Positions 56,094-64,000 of a stretch of DNA of 64,000 nt are shown here, piece after piece. A program made the translations under genes and the position numbers. Positions within the stretch are counted from its first letter, which is position 1; each line of letters starts with the position of its first letter. The notes under the pieces are model-generated. The model saw only the letters and a list, made by a program, of their open reading frames with translations. It was not told the origin of the DNA and made no database searches. Source of the DNA: Chromohalobacter sp. 11-W (GTDB taxonomy: Bacteria > Pseudomonadota > Gammaproteobacteria > Pseudomonadales > Halomonadaceae); assembly GCF_029889905.1 (NCBI RefSeq), contig NZ_JARANZ010000012.1, positions 1 to 64,000 of the forward strand. The letters run 5' to 3'.

Positions 56094-57941
56094 TCAGCCC
56101 GAAACCCCGGGATGCCCCGTTACCAGACCGTCCAGTACACGCTCCATTTCCAGAGCGGGCATGGGGCGGAAGAAATAGAACCCCTGCACCAGGTCGCAGC
56201 GCATCTCCCGGATCAGTGCGAGCTGCTCACGATTCTCGACCCCCTCGGCCACGACCTCCAGACCCAGGCGGTGGCCGATGAAGATCGCGGCCTCCATGAT
56301 CGCGCGATCCTTGGGCTCGTCAGGAGCATCACGCACGAAGGCACGATCGATCTTGAGCGCCGTTACCGGAAAGTGCTTGAGATAGCTCAGCGACGAGTAG
56401 CCGGTGCCGAAATCATCGATGGCGATGCGAAAACCCCGGTCATGAAGCCGGCGCAAGCCCTCCAGGATACGATCGTCGGCTTCGATGAGCACGTTCTCGG
56501 TAAGTTCCAACCCTATGTCCTGAGGACCCAGCCCATGGCGCCCCAGGCAATCTTCGAAGCGCTGGAAGACGTCGGGCCGGCTCATCTGTCGACCGGAGAA
56601 GTTGATATCGATGCGACCGATGGCTAGCCCGGCATCCCGCCACAGCACACGCTGCTGACAGGCGGTTTCCATGACCCAATCACCGAGGCGATGGATCAAG
56701 TCGGAGCGCTCGGCGAGGGGAATGAACTCGGCCGGCGAGATCGGTGGTCCCTCTGCCGGCTGCCAGCGGAGCAGCGCCTCGAGGTTCTCGATACGCCCAC
56801 TCGCAGCAGAAACCTGAGGCTGGTAATGCAGCGAGAGTTCTCCGCTATCCAGCGCTTTCGTCAGCCGGTCGACAAGGCGATGCTGGTAGAGCAGTTGATC
56901 ATGGAGCGTCTGGTCGAAGAAGCACACGCTACCGTGGCCATCCATCTTGGCCCGGTTCTTGGCCACATCGGCGTTGCGGATCAGCTCGCGGGCCGTTTCG
57001 CCATTATCCGGATAGAGGCTGACTCCCAGGCAGGCCGTCACTTGATGCCGAGAACCGTTCATCAGGAAAGGAGAACGCAGGGTATCTTGAATCTTGTGGA
57101 CCCACTGCAGGAGCACCTCCTTGCGCTGCAACATCGGGCAGGCGATCACGAACTCGTCGCCGGAGAGCCGCGACATGATGTCTGACGCTCCCATCACCTG
57201 ATGCAGCCGCCGCGTCAACTCGACGAGTAACCGGTCTCCCTGCTCGTAGCTTAGAGCGTCGTTGACCGCCACGAAGTCGTCGATATCCAGATAGACCAGC
57301 GTCATCCCGACACGCTTTCGGCGGCAATAGACGATGACCTCATCCAGCTGCGCTTCGAAGGTCTGGCGATTGGGAAGGTGGGTCAGCGCATCGAAGCGCG
57401 TGGCAAAATCCAGCTCGCGATACGCTCGCTTCTGATCCGAGAGGTCCACGTCGACACAAAACATCAGGGGATTCTCGGTGTGTTCGCCGAGCATCACGTG
57501 ATGAGAGAAGACCGGGACCAGCTCACCACTCTTGTGCTGAAGCTCGAGTTCTTCCGCCGGAATCTCGACCCCCTTCTTCACCCAGGCCTGATGCGCCTGA
57601 ATCACCGATTCACGCATGGGGTCCGGGATGATCAGCTCTTCCAGCGCTTGGCCCTGTGCCTCCGCGGCGCCATAGCCATAGAGCCGGGTGCTGGCCTCGT
57701 TCCAGTAGATCACGCGGCGATCGCGATCATAGCCCTGGACCGCCACTCTGGGCAGGCTTTCCAGCAGGGCTCGAAAACGCTGCTCGCTCTCCAGATACTG
57801 ACGGCGCACGAGCTCGATATCATCCCGAACGCTCTCGCCCTGAGCATCCAACCATCTCGCCCTGAGCTGCTGCCACCGACGCACTAGCTTATGCCACTGC
57901 AAGACTAGCCAGCGTCGGAAAACGAAATCGTAACCGCTCAT
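56094..57941 (-). CDS. PAS-GGDEF-EAL protein with SGDEF variant
   Basis: 615 residues, no obvious membrane helix; basic N-terminus, PAS (about 55-170), GGDEF domain (about 180-340) whose signature reads RLSGDEF instead of GGDEF, and EAL (about 350-610) with [24 protein letters not shown] and KIDRAFV intact. The usual NISARQ motif is NFSGRQ. Likely a phosphodiesterase, perhaps with GTP-regulated EAL activity. ATG 57941 is chosen because GGGAAAG precedes it; an ATG 5 codons earlier has no SD. Confidence 0.88.
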   Translation of the reverse strand: MSGYDFVFRRWLVLQWHKLVRRWQQLRARWLDAQGESVRDDIELVRRQYLESEQRFRALLESLPRVAVQGYDRDRRVIYWNEASTRLYGYGAAEAQGQALEELIIPDPMRESVIQAHQAWVKKGVEIPAEELELQHKSGELVPVFSHHVMLGEHTENPLMFCVDVDLSDQKRAYRELDFATRFDALTHLPNRQTFEAQLDEVIVYCRRKRVGMTLVYLDIDDFVAVNDALSYEQGDRLLVELTRRLHQVMGASDIMSRLSGDEFVIACPMLQRKEVLLQWVHKIQDTLRSPFLMNGSRHQVTACLGVSLYPDNGETARELIRNADVAKNRAKMDGHGSVCFFDQTLHDQLLYQHRLVDRLTKALDSGELSLHYQPQVSAASGRIENLEALLRWQPAEGPPISPAEFIPLAERSDLIHRLGDWVMETACQQRVLWRDAGLAIGRIDINFSGRQMSRPDVFQRFEDCLGRHGLGPQDIGLELTENVLIEADDRILEGLRRLHDRGFRIAIDDFGTGYSSLSYLKHFPVTALKIDRAFVRDAPDEPKDRAIMEAAIFIGHRLGLEVVAEGVENREQLALIREMRCDLVQGFYFFRPMPALEMERVLDGLVTGHPGVSG

Positions 57942-58226
57942 CAACTTTCCCATCATCGAAAGATGCTGTTGCCTGCATCATGAGGCCAGATGGCATCTTC
58001 CACCACCGCGACCACTTCACCCTCACGGCATACGCAGGCATGCCTCCACACGGCAGCCCGACTCGGCATGACCGTTTTCATCCAGCGTAACGAAACGTGA
58101 CCAACGTCAAAGCAATGCGACACTTTTTATACCTTTTTTGACATTTCGCTGCAGATATTCTCCTTTCCGAGGGTTGCTCGGACGATCTCGGGCAATCTCG
58201 GTTCACACTGTAATGGAGAAGATCTC

Positions 58227-59021
58227 ATGAAACTCGATACCCTCAAGCATGGCGTCAATTCAAGCACCATACCCTCCGATCCGTTCGTCGACTACTGGTC
58301 GCCCTCGATTACCCAAGCCCTACACTATCAGGGCTGGGCCAAGACCGAGGTCCGCTCCCGGATAGATCTCGAGGCCTGGCAAGCATTCACCGCCGACTTG
58401 CCGCGAGACCCCTATGTCAATCGTCGCTGGAAACGCATGTCCTGGCTGGCTCTGGATGAACATGACGAGGTCATCGATATGGGCCATTGCCCCATGGCGC
58501 AGGGCGGTGCCTTTAATGATGCCGAGAGCATGGCGGACCGCCTGCGCTACTATGAGCCACTGACGCCAGCATTCATGGCCCGACCGGACGTGAAGGACTT
58601 CGTGCGTGCCTGGGCGCGGCTCTGGGACCTGAAGCCCAACGAGCCCATCCTGATGCAGATAACCGGCGTTCGTGGCGAAGGCATGATCGACCCTCTGCAG
58701 GGTCAGGGGATTCATGCCGACGGATGCAAGGCGCTGAGCATCCTGGTGTTAAGCCGCCACAATGTCGCCGGGGGCGATAACCACCTCTATGCTGACAAGG
58801 CGGGCACTTGCGCCGTGGCCGACACGACCCTCGCCCCAGGCGATATCCTCCACCTGCGTGACGACCGTCTCTTCCATAGCGTAGACGGCATCCACCAGGA
58901 AGATGCCGGAGCGCCCTTCGAGCGCTTCATCATCATCATCAATAGCCGCTTCGTGGATGCGTTTCAGAATCAGATCCTGCGTCGACACTTTCCCGAGGCG
59001 GTGCTCAACGAGACCCGCTAA
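58227..59021 (+). CDS. 2OG-Fe(II) dioxygenase family protein (PF10014-like)
   Basis: 264 residues. The iron triad is visible as H163-x-D165 (GIHADGCKAL) and H217 (RLFHSVDG), with R233 or R241 as the 2-oxoglutarate ligand. The family includes BsmA (biofilm and stress protein) and the L-isoleucine/L-leucine hydroxylases of Bacillus. Substrate here unknown; free amino acid hydroxylation is the best family-based guess. A good SD (GGAG) precedes the ATG. Monocistronic, with a 285-base upstream gap that is AT-rich near 58120-58170. Confidence 0.8.
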   Translation: MKLDTLKHGVNSSTIPSDPFVDYWSPSITQALHYQGWAKTEVRSRIDLEAWQAFTADLPRDPYVNRRWKRMSWLALDEHDEVIDMGHCPMAQGGAFNDAESMADRLRYYEPLTPAFMARPDVKDFVRAWARLWDLKPNEPILMQITGVRGEGMIDPLQGQGIHADGCKALSILVLSRHNVAGGDNHLYADKAGTCAVADTTLAPGDILHLRDDRLFHSVDGIHQEDAGAPFERFIIIINSRFVDAFQNQILRRHFPEAVLNETR

Positions 59022-59090
59022 AGACACATCAGCAATCACGACCGTATCGGTGCTGGGGTCGCCCCCAGCGCCATACCGGGCACCCACGCA

Positions 59091-59118
59091 AAACGCCACG
59101 CCGGATGGCGTGGCGTTT
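59091..59118. terminator. Bidirectional terminator, dioxygenase / hmp
   Basis: A perfect 12-bp stem AAACGCCACGCC / GGCGTGGCGTTT with a GGAT loop between convergent genes. T runs are short (three within the stem). Confidence 0.7.
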
Positions 59119-59137
59119 CGGTCAGCGGCACGACGTC

Positions 59138-60319
59138 TCAGGCGACGTGTGCCAACGACTCAGCCGGTCCGAAGAACTCATGATGGCGCCGTTCAGCCTC
59201 GACCCCGAGCGCTTCCAGCGCCGCGTCGACGCGGCGCATGAAATCCGCCGGCCCCACCGTGTAGCACTGCGCATCATGCGGCATGTAGTCCGCCAGCAAC
59301 GCGGCACCCACACGGCCGACGTGATCGGGCGCATCCTCCGAACGCGGTTGTGAATAAATGGTCATTACGTGCAACGTCTCAGGGTATGACCGGCGCAGCT
59401 CGGCCAGTTCGTCGGCGAAAGCATGCACCGCACCGTCGCGCGCCGCATGCAAATAGACGACTCGGCGCCCCTCGGCGAGCGCCTGCCGCGCCAGCGGCAG
59501 CATCGGCGTCTGCCCTACACCACCGCTAATCAGCATCACCGGCGCGTCGCCTGCGGCCAGGGTCAAATGCCCCGCCGGCGGCAGCAGTTCCAGAGTATCG
59601 CCCACCGCCAGGCGATCATGGAAATGACGGCTGACCTTGCCACCTTTCTCGCGCTTGATGGAAATCCGATACGTTGTGCCATTGGGTGCCGCCGAGAGGC
59701 TGTAGTGGCGATGCACCGTTTCACCGTCGATGGCCAGCTTGAGGCCGATATACTGCCCCGGACGATGCTCGGCGACCGCACCGCCATCCACCGGCGCCAG
59801 CTCGAAAGAGGTAATGACCGCGCTCTCGGGATGCTTGGCGACGATGCGAAACGCACGGGTGCCATCCCAGCCACCAGGCTGGGCGGCGAAGTCGTGATAA
59901 CGGCGTGCCTCTTTCTCGATCAACACCCCCGCCAGCTCCTCATAAAGCGCACCCCATGCGTCGGCGACCTCTTTTGTGACTGCCTCGCCCAGCACCTCAC
60001 CGATCGCCGCCATCAGGCATTCGCCGACGATCGGATAATGCTCGGGGCGGATTCCCAGCGAGACGTGCTTGTCGACGATGATGCCCAGCACCTCGTCGAG
60101 ACGCGTCGGCTCGTGGCGCAGTTGCACATAGGCGACAACGGCGCCCGCCAGCGCGCGCGGCTGTCCGCCGCTTTGCTGGTGCGCGGCGTTGAAAAACGTC
60201 TTGACCTCGGGATAACGCGCAAACATCAACGGATAAAAGCGCTTGGCGATGGCCTCGATGTGTGCGGCAACCACCGGTGCAGTGGCGGCGATGACGGATT
60301 CCTGGGCAGATGTCAGCAT
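59138..60319 (-). CDS. hmp: Flavohemoglobin, nitric oxide dioxygenase
   Basis: Converts NO to nitrate. The globin domain (1-145) carries the B10 Tyr region (AKRFYPLMFARYPE) and the proximal His (DKHVSLGIRPEHYPIVGECL). The FAD domain has RHYSLSAAP and the NAD domain GGVGQTPMLPL. 393 residues is standard. AAGGAG precedes the ATG. Its promoter is sigma-54 type with upstream NorR-like sites, so it should be NO induced through the divergent norR. Confidence 0.96.
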   Translation of the reverse strand: MLTSAQESVIAATAPVVAAHIEAIAKRFYPLMFARYPEVKTFFNAAHQQSGGQPRALAGAVVAYVQLRHEPTRLDEVLGIIVDKHVSLGIRPEHYPIVGECLMAAIGEVLGEAVTKEVADAWGALYEELAGVLIEKEARRYHDFAAQPGGWDGTRAFRIVAKHPESAVITSFELAPVDGGAVAEHRPGQYIGLKLAIDGETVHRHYSLSAAPNGTTYRISIKREKGGKVSRHFHDRLAVGDTLELLPPAGHLTLAAGDAPVMLISGGVGQTPMLPLARQALAEGRRVVYLHAARDGAVHAFADELAELRRSYPETLHVMTIYSQPRSEDAPDHVGRVGAALLADYMPHDAQCYTVGPADFMRRVDAALEALGVEAERRHHEFFGPAESLAHVA

Positions 60320-60363
60320 GATGTCTCCTTACGATGGGGCTTACAGTGTGTGCCCCTGCTATC

Positions 60364-60378
60364 GCAAGCGGAGTGCCA
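60364..60378 (-). promoter_or_regulatory. Sigma-54 promoter of hmp
   Basis: On the minus strand TGGCAC-N5-TTGC matches the -24/-12 consensus exactly. It lies about 45 bases before the hmp ATG and points toward hmp. Confidence 0.85.
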
Positions 60379-60509
60379 ACTCGGCTCGTTTCACCGTGCC
60401 CGCGACATTGTGCCACGCGCCTACCTGCGAGGCCGCGCGGTTGCCGCTTTATAGAAACGTCAGGGCACCGCCCGGCATATGACGAGCCCTTGCCCTCGCC
60501 ACCATGACT

Positions 60510-60544
60510 GTCAAAATAACACCCAAACAACGTGTCGATATGAC
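60510..60544. promoter_or_regulatory. Two NorR-type enhancer sites
   Basis: GTCAAAATAAC (60510-60520) and GTCGATATGAC (60534-60544) both fit the NorR core GT-N7-AC, spaced 24 bases apart, about 130-180 bases upstream of the sigma-54 promoter and just before norR. E. coli uses three such sites; a third was not found. Confidence 0.6.
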
Positions 60545-60569
60545 AATCGGCTCGGAAAAGGATGTATAA

Positions 60570-62138
60570 ATGACCGTCTTTTTGCATACCTTGCGCGACC
60601 TGCTCGCCGACCTCAGCGTCGGGCGTGGCAGCGACGCTCTGCCCGAGCGCTGGGCACGGCTGCTCGCTGCGCTGGTCGGCGATTACCCCGCCGATGCCAG
60701 TACGCTGATGGTCGCCCATGACGACGGCTTGCAGCCCGTCGCCGTGCTGGGCCTCGACGACGAAGTTCGTGGGCGTCGCTTCAGCCTAGCCGCACACCCG
60801 CGTCTGGCCGCGATCGCCGCGCATCCCGGCGTATGCCGTTTCCCGCTCGACTCGCCGTTGCCCGACCCCTTCGATGGCCTGCTCGACGACACCTTGAGCC
60901 ATGTACATGACTGCATGGGCGTCGCCCTGCGCGATGGCGACCGACTGCTCGGCATGCTGACGCTGGATGCACTGACGCCCGGCTGCCTGGCCGCCATCGA
61001 CGATGACGACCTGTTGGCCGCGGCGGGCCTGCTAGCGACCTGCCTGCGTCTCGCGCAGCAACTCAGCGATACCCGTTCGCGCCTCAATCAGGCGCTCGAC
61101 CAGCACTTCCCCGATCAGGACGCACCGCGTAATAGCACGCCCGATTGGCAGAGCCCCGCCATGCGCCGGTTGGAGGAAAGTCTCGCCCTGGTGGCGCCCA
61201 CCGACATGAGCGTGCTGCTGCATGGCGAGACCGGCGTCGGCAAGGAGCGTATCGCCCGCCGCGTGCATGCGCTTTCCGCACGCAGCCAGGGGCCACTGGT
61301 GCGTGTCAATTGCGCTGCCCTGCCCGAGTCACTGATCGAAAGTGAACTCTTCGGCCATCGACGCGGCGCGTTTTCCGGCGCCGTCCGCGATCATCGCGGC
61401 CATTTCGCCATGGCCCATGAGGGTACGCTGATGCTCGATGAAATCGGCGAGTTGCCGTTGACCATGCAACCCAAGCTATTGCGCGTGCTGCAGGAAGGCG
61501 AGATTCAGCCACTGGGCAGCGAGACCTCGCAGCGCATCAACGTGCGCCTGGTCGCGGTCACCAACCGCGACCTGAGCCAGGAAGTCGCCGCCGGGCGTTT
61601 CCGTGAAGACCTCTACCACCGCTTGAGCGTCTTCCCCTTGCAGGTGCCGCCCCTGCGCGAACGGCGCGAGGACGTGCCACTACTGGCCGGCCGTTTTCTG
61701 GAGGACAACCGCGTTCGCCTGGGGCTCGCTAACCTGCGCCTCGACCTTGCAGCCGAACACGCTCTGCTGGCCTGGCCATGGCCGGGGAACATCCGCGAAC
61801 TGGAACACACCCTGGGGCGCGCCGCGCTACGCGCCTTCGGCGAACAGTCACCTCGCGGGCAGAGCGCACGTCGCGACGCCGTGGTGCGCATCGCCGCGCA
61901 CCACTTGGAACTGCCGACGCTGCCCACCGACGATCTCAAGCCTCCCGAACCCTCAGCACCCGAGGCCCACCGCGCGCCCCTCACCCCGCTCCGTGAAGCC
62001 GTCGAGGCCTTCCAGCGCCAGCATATCGCCCACGCACTGGAGGCGCATGACGGCAACTGGGCTGCCACCGCGCGAACGCTGCAGACAGACGGCGGTAACC
62101 TGCACCGCCTGGGCAAACGCCTGGGACTCAAGCCTTAA
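60570..62138 (+). CDS. norR: NO-responsive sigma-54 activator NorR
   Basis: 522 residues: GAF domain (about 20-160), AAA+ (about 195-420) and a Fis-type helix-turn-helix at the end. Residues that form the NO-sensing iron site of E. coli NorR appear conserved: R90 (CRFP), D99/D102 (PDPFDGL), H113 and C115 (HVHDCMG), D133 (TLDAL). Walker A is GETGVGKE. The sigma-54 contact loop reads GAFSGA rather than GAFTGA. Divergent from hmp, its presumed target. Overlapping regulation is likely. Confidence 0.94.
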   Translation: MTVFLHTLRDLLADLSVGRGSDALPERWARLLAALVGDYPADASTLMVAHDDGLQPVAVLGLDDEVRGRRFSLAAHPRLAAIAAHPGVCRFPLDSPLPDPFDGLLDDTLSHVHDCMGVALRDGDRLLGMLTLDALTPGCLAAIDDDDLLAAAGLLATCLRLAQQLSDTRSRLNQALDQHFPDQDAPRNSTPDWQSPAMRRLEESLALVAPTDMSVLLHGETGVGKERIARRVHALSARSQGPLVRVNCAALPESLIESELFGHRRGAFSGAVRDHRGHFAMAHEGTLMLDEIGELPLTMQPKLLRVLQEGEIQPLGSETSQRINVRLVAVTNRDLSQEVAAGRFREDLYHRLSVFPLQVPPLRERREDVPLLAGRFLEDNRVRLGLANLRLDLAAEHALLAWPWPGNIRELEHTLGRAALRAFGEQSPRGQSARRDAVVRIAAHHLELPTLPTDDLKPPEPSAPEAHRAPLTPLREAVEAFQRQHIAHALEAHDGNWAATARTLQTDGGNLHRLGKRLGLKP

Positions 62139-62175
62139 GCGGCACGCTCGGCATCTGCCTCAACCGCGCGTCCTC

Positions 62176-62643
62176 TCACAGCGTCGATGCCGTCTCGATG
62201 CCGACGATGTGGCCCCGCGCATCATGGCGCAGTGTCGTCACGCGACTGCGCTGAAGGTCCTCGACCTGCGCCTCGCTCACCCCGAAAGAGACCGCCAGGC
62301 GCTCAGTGGTCAGCGGGGATGGTGGGCGGCGACGATCGGCATGCCGAAAGCGGCGATAGTTGTAGAAGGCCCATATCAGCAACGCCATTCCCGCCAGCAC
62401 GACAGTCACGGCATAAACTGTCAGCGAAGCCCAACTGTGCTCGTGGCTGTCGATCACATAGGACTGAAAACGCTCGCTCCCGAAGGCCCATCCCAACAGG
62501 GTCGACAACGGTAGGAACAGGTAAAGCCACAGCATCCACCCCACCCCCGAGAGTAGCGCGAACACACTCCGCTGACGGCGCGACTGCAAGTCGGGACGAT
62601 GGATGATCTCAGGCAACTCGAGCGCCGCAGTATCGTCTCGCAT
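62176..62643 (-). CDS. pgaD: PgaD family protein, poly-GlcNAc synthesis
   Basis: 155 residues with two membrane helices (VGWMLWLYLFLPLSTLLGWAF and VYAVTVVLAGMALLIWAFY) and a cytoplasmic tail, as in PgaD. With PgaC it forms the inner-membrane synthase of poly-beta-1,6-N-acetylglucosamine and in E. coli both subunits bind c-di-GMP. The ATG follows the pgaC stop by one base. Last gene of the operon; convergent with norR, and no clear terminator is seen. Confidence 0.82.
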   Translation of the reverse strand: MRDDTAALELPEIIHRPDLQSRRQRSVFALLSGVGWMLWLYLFLPLSTLLGWAFGSERFQSYVIDSHEHSWASLTVYAVTVVLAGMALLIWAFYNYRRFRHADRRRPPSPLTTERLAVSFGVSEAQVEDLQRSRVTTLRHDARGHIVGIETASTL

Positions 62644-62644
62644 G

Positions 62645-63943
62645 TCATGCGTCCTTATCGGTTTGGATGCCGCGATCGGGACTCTGCCAACGTGCCCGCC
62701 GACAGGGTGAGGCCAGAAGGGTCTTGGGCACCGCGACCACGGCGGTGAGGGTCGACAGCGTCCAGTAGAGCAAGGGGTACCAGATCACCCAGAAGTAATG
62801 ACGCAGGAAGCCCATGCGTTCGTAGCGTTGGTCGATGTAGAGACTGACCAGAAACTGGATCAAGCATGTCGCCCCCAGCAGCAAACCATTCCATTGGGGC
62901 AACAACGTGTCCACCCGCCACTGCTGCGGCAGGGGCACAAACGGCCCCAAGCAAAACAACACGGCAATCGCCAGCATCACATAGGCCCAGATCAAACTGG
63001 TGAAGTACTCGATTGCCACGCCCCAGAAACGCCGTTGGCGCCAGGCAAACAAGCCTCGACCATAACGCAGCATCACCTCGACGCCGCCCTGGGCCCAACG
63101 CAGCCGTTGCTGCCACAGGCCTTTCAGAGTTTCCGGCATATAGATGTAGCAGAGCGCCTCGGGCTCGAAACGAATGTCCCAGTGGTCCAACTGCAGGCGC
63201 CACGAGACATCGATATCCTCCGTTACCATATCGGCACGCCAATAGCCCACGCTATCCAACGCGGCCCGATTGAAGCCCGTGATGACCCCGGAGACGGTAA
63301 AAATACGCCCATAAGTACGCTGGGCACGCTTGATCAGACCGATGATCGAGGAAAACTCGCCGACCTGGATCTTTCCCAGTAGCGTCGAGCGATTGAGGAT
63401 GCGCGGATTGCCACTTACAGCGCCCACGCGCGGCCCTCCCGTTAGATGGCGCATCATCCAATAGACGGCATGAGGATGTATCAAGGCATCGCCATCGATA
63501 GTCACCAGATAGTCGCTGCCTGCCGCGAGCGTCCCGGCCTTCAGCGCCACGGCCTTGCCCTGGTTGGCGCCGAAATGAATGACCCGCAGGCGTTCGTTGT
63601 TTTCCGCCAGTCGGTCAAGAATGGCGCCCGTGTCATCGTGACTACCGTCATTGACGGCGATGACATCGAAGTGCGGATAACGCGTCGCCAGCGCATACCG
63701 GATCGTCTGCTCGATTTGATCTGCTTCGTCGTGACACGGAATAACGATACTGACGGGTTCCATCTCCGCCCCCGAGCCATCGAAGCGCGGTTGCTCGGTA
63801 TGGCCACGTTCGCGGCGCAGATAGAACCACAACCCGCCGATGATCCACATCCAGGCCATGAAGATCGGGTAGTAAAAAGCAAAGCCGAACATCGTTGCCC
63901 GCCAATCGATGGTCAGTATCCAGGAAACGAGTGCATCGATCAT
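62645..63943 (-). CDS. pgaC: Poly-beta-1,6-N-acetyl-D-glucosamine synthase
   Basis: 432 residues, a family 2 glycosyltransferase with N-terminal and C-terminal membrane helices. Catalytic motifs: VNDGSHDD, TIDGDALIH, TEDIDVSWRL and QQRLRW. It polymerises UDP-GlcNAc into the biofilm polysaccharide PNAG. Its ATG overlaps the pgaB stop by 4 bases. Confidence 0.93.
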   Translation of the reverse strand: MIDALVSWILTIDWRATMFGFAFYYPIFMAWMWIIGGLWFYLRRERGHTEQPRFDGSGAEMEPVSIVIPCHDEADQIEQTIRYALATRYPHFDVIAVNDGSHDDTGAILDRLAENNERLRVIHFGANQGKAVALKAGTLAAGSDYLVTIDGDALIHPHAVYWMMRHLTGGPRVGAVSGNPRILNRSTLLGKIQVGEFSSIIGLIKRAQRTYGRIFTVSGVITGFNRAALDSVGYWRADMVTEDIDVSWRLQLDHWDIRFEPEALCYIYMPETLKGLWQQRLRWAQGGVEVMLRYGRGLFAWRQRRFWGVAIEYFTSLIWAYVMLAIAVLFCLGPFVPLPQQWRVDTLLPQWNGLLLGATCLIQFLVSLYIDQRYERMGFLRHYFWVIWYPLLYWTLSTLTAVVAVPKTLLASPCRRARWQSPDRGIQTDKDA

Positions 63944-64000
63944 GGCTGGCTCCGGCGGTGGGGAAACTCGTTAAGGCTCATGCCTTCGAACGTCGGCTGG
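63940..64000 (-). CDS. pgaB: C-terminal end of PgaB (partial)
   Basis: The minus-strand frame from the window edge reads QPTFEGMSLNEFPHRRSQP then TGA, which overlaps the pgaC ATG as ATGA. Position directly before pgaC fits PgaB, the periplasmic PNAG N-deacetylase. Only 19 residues are inside, so identity rests mainly on operon order. Confidence 0.6.
   Translation of the reverse strand, partial: QPTFEGMSLNEFPHRRSQP

Noticed and set aside
57957-58226. Sigma-54 promoter before the 2OG dioxygenase
   Set aside because: A TGACA...TGC string near 58139-58152 resembles -24/-12 but its spacing is one base short and the GG of -24 is missing.

Overview
This window looks like a piece of a chromosome from a moderately halophilic gammaproteobacterium of the Halomonadaceae, Chromohalobacter or a near relative. 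The evidence is the high GC content, acidic proteins, standard gammaproteobacterial gene order and near-absence of mobile DNA. The genus is an inference from gene content and order; no 16S gene is present.

Layout. 1-5.6 kb: phospholipid synthesis (pssA) and branched-chain amino acid synthesis (ilvC/ilvY divergent; ilvI-ilvH). 6.1-7.5 kb: a sugar-type MFS transporter. 7.6-13 kb: the conserved clpB-pgeF-rluD/bamD block, with a heat-shock promoter before clpB. 13-16 kb: nadE and thiO. 16-22.4 kb: two type IV minor-pilin clusters. The first is ordinary. The second is AT-richer and ends in an unusual 625-residue PilX-like protein with a repetitive, beta-solenoid-like body and homopolymer tracts. 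22.5-35.1 kb: essential housekeeping genes (ispH, fkpB, lspA, ileS, ribF, murJ, rpsT, proB, obgE, rpmA, rplU, ispB), then tRNA-Pro(CGG). 35.3-37.4 kb: a small accessory patch with a Fic protein, short unknown genes, hairpins and possible gene remnants.

37.5-41.4 kb: a membrane/thioredoxin fusion and rapA. 41.4-50.4 kb: a coherent stress cluster. A MerR regulator of the LitR/CarH type that lacks the cobalamin-binding signature sits with a photolyase, an NTF2-like protein, an SDR, an FAD amine-oxidase-like protein, DUF1365, a Cfa-like methyltransferase and DUF2878. A divergent TIGR01777 epimerase and a CbiX-like chelatase are next to it. The set resembles known light/singlet-oxygen regulons that repair DNA and remodel membrane lipids. 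TTGTAC-type motifs in the two control regions suggest one regulon.

50.4-64 kb: two GGDEF-EAL proteins flank fabA-fabB, an acyltransferase and an epimerase-like gene. They are followed by an orphan 2OG-Fe dioxygenase, an NO-defence pair (hmp with a sigma-54 promoter, divergent from norR) and the end of a pgaBCD polysaccharide operon. PgaCD is known to respond to c-di-GMP, so the two c-di-GMP proteins and the biofilm genes may be functionally linked.

Start codons were chosen from Shine-Dalgarno spacing and family length. No IS element, integrase, CRISPR array or rRNA gene was seen.
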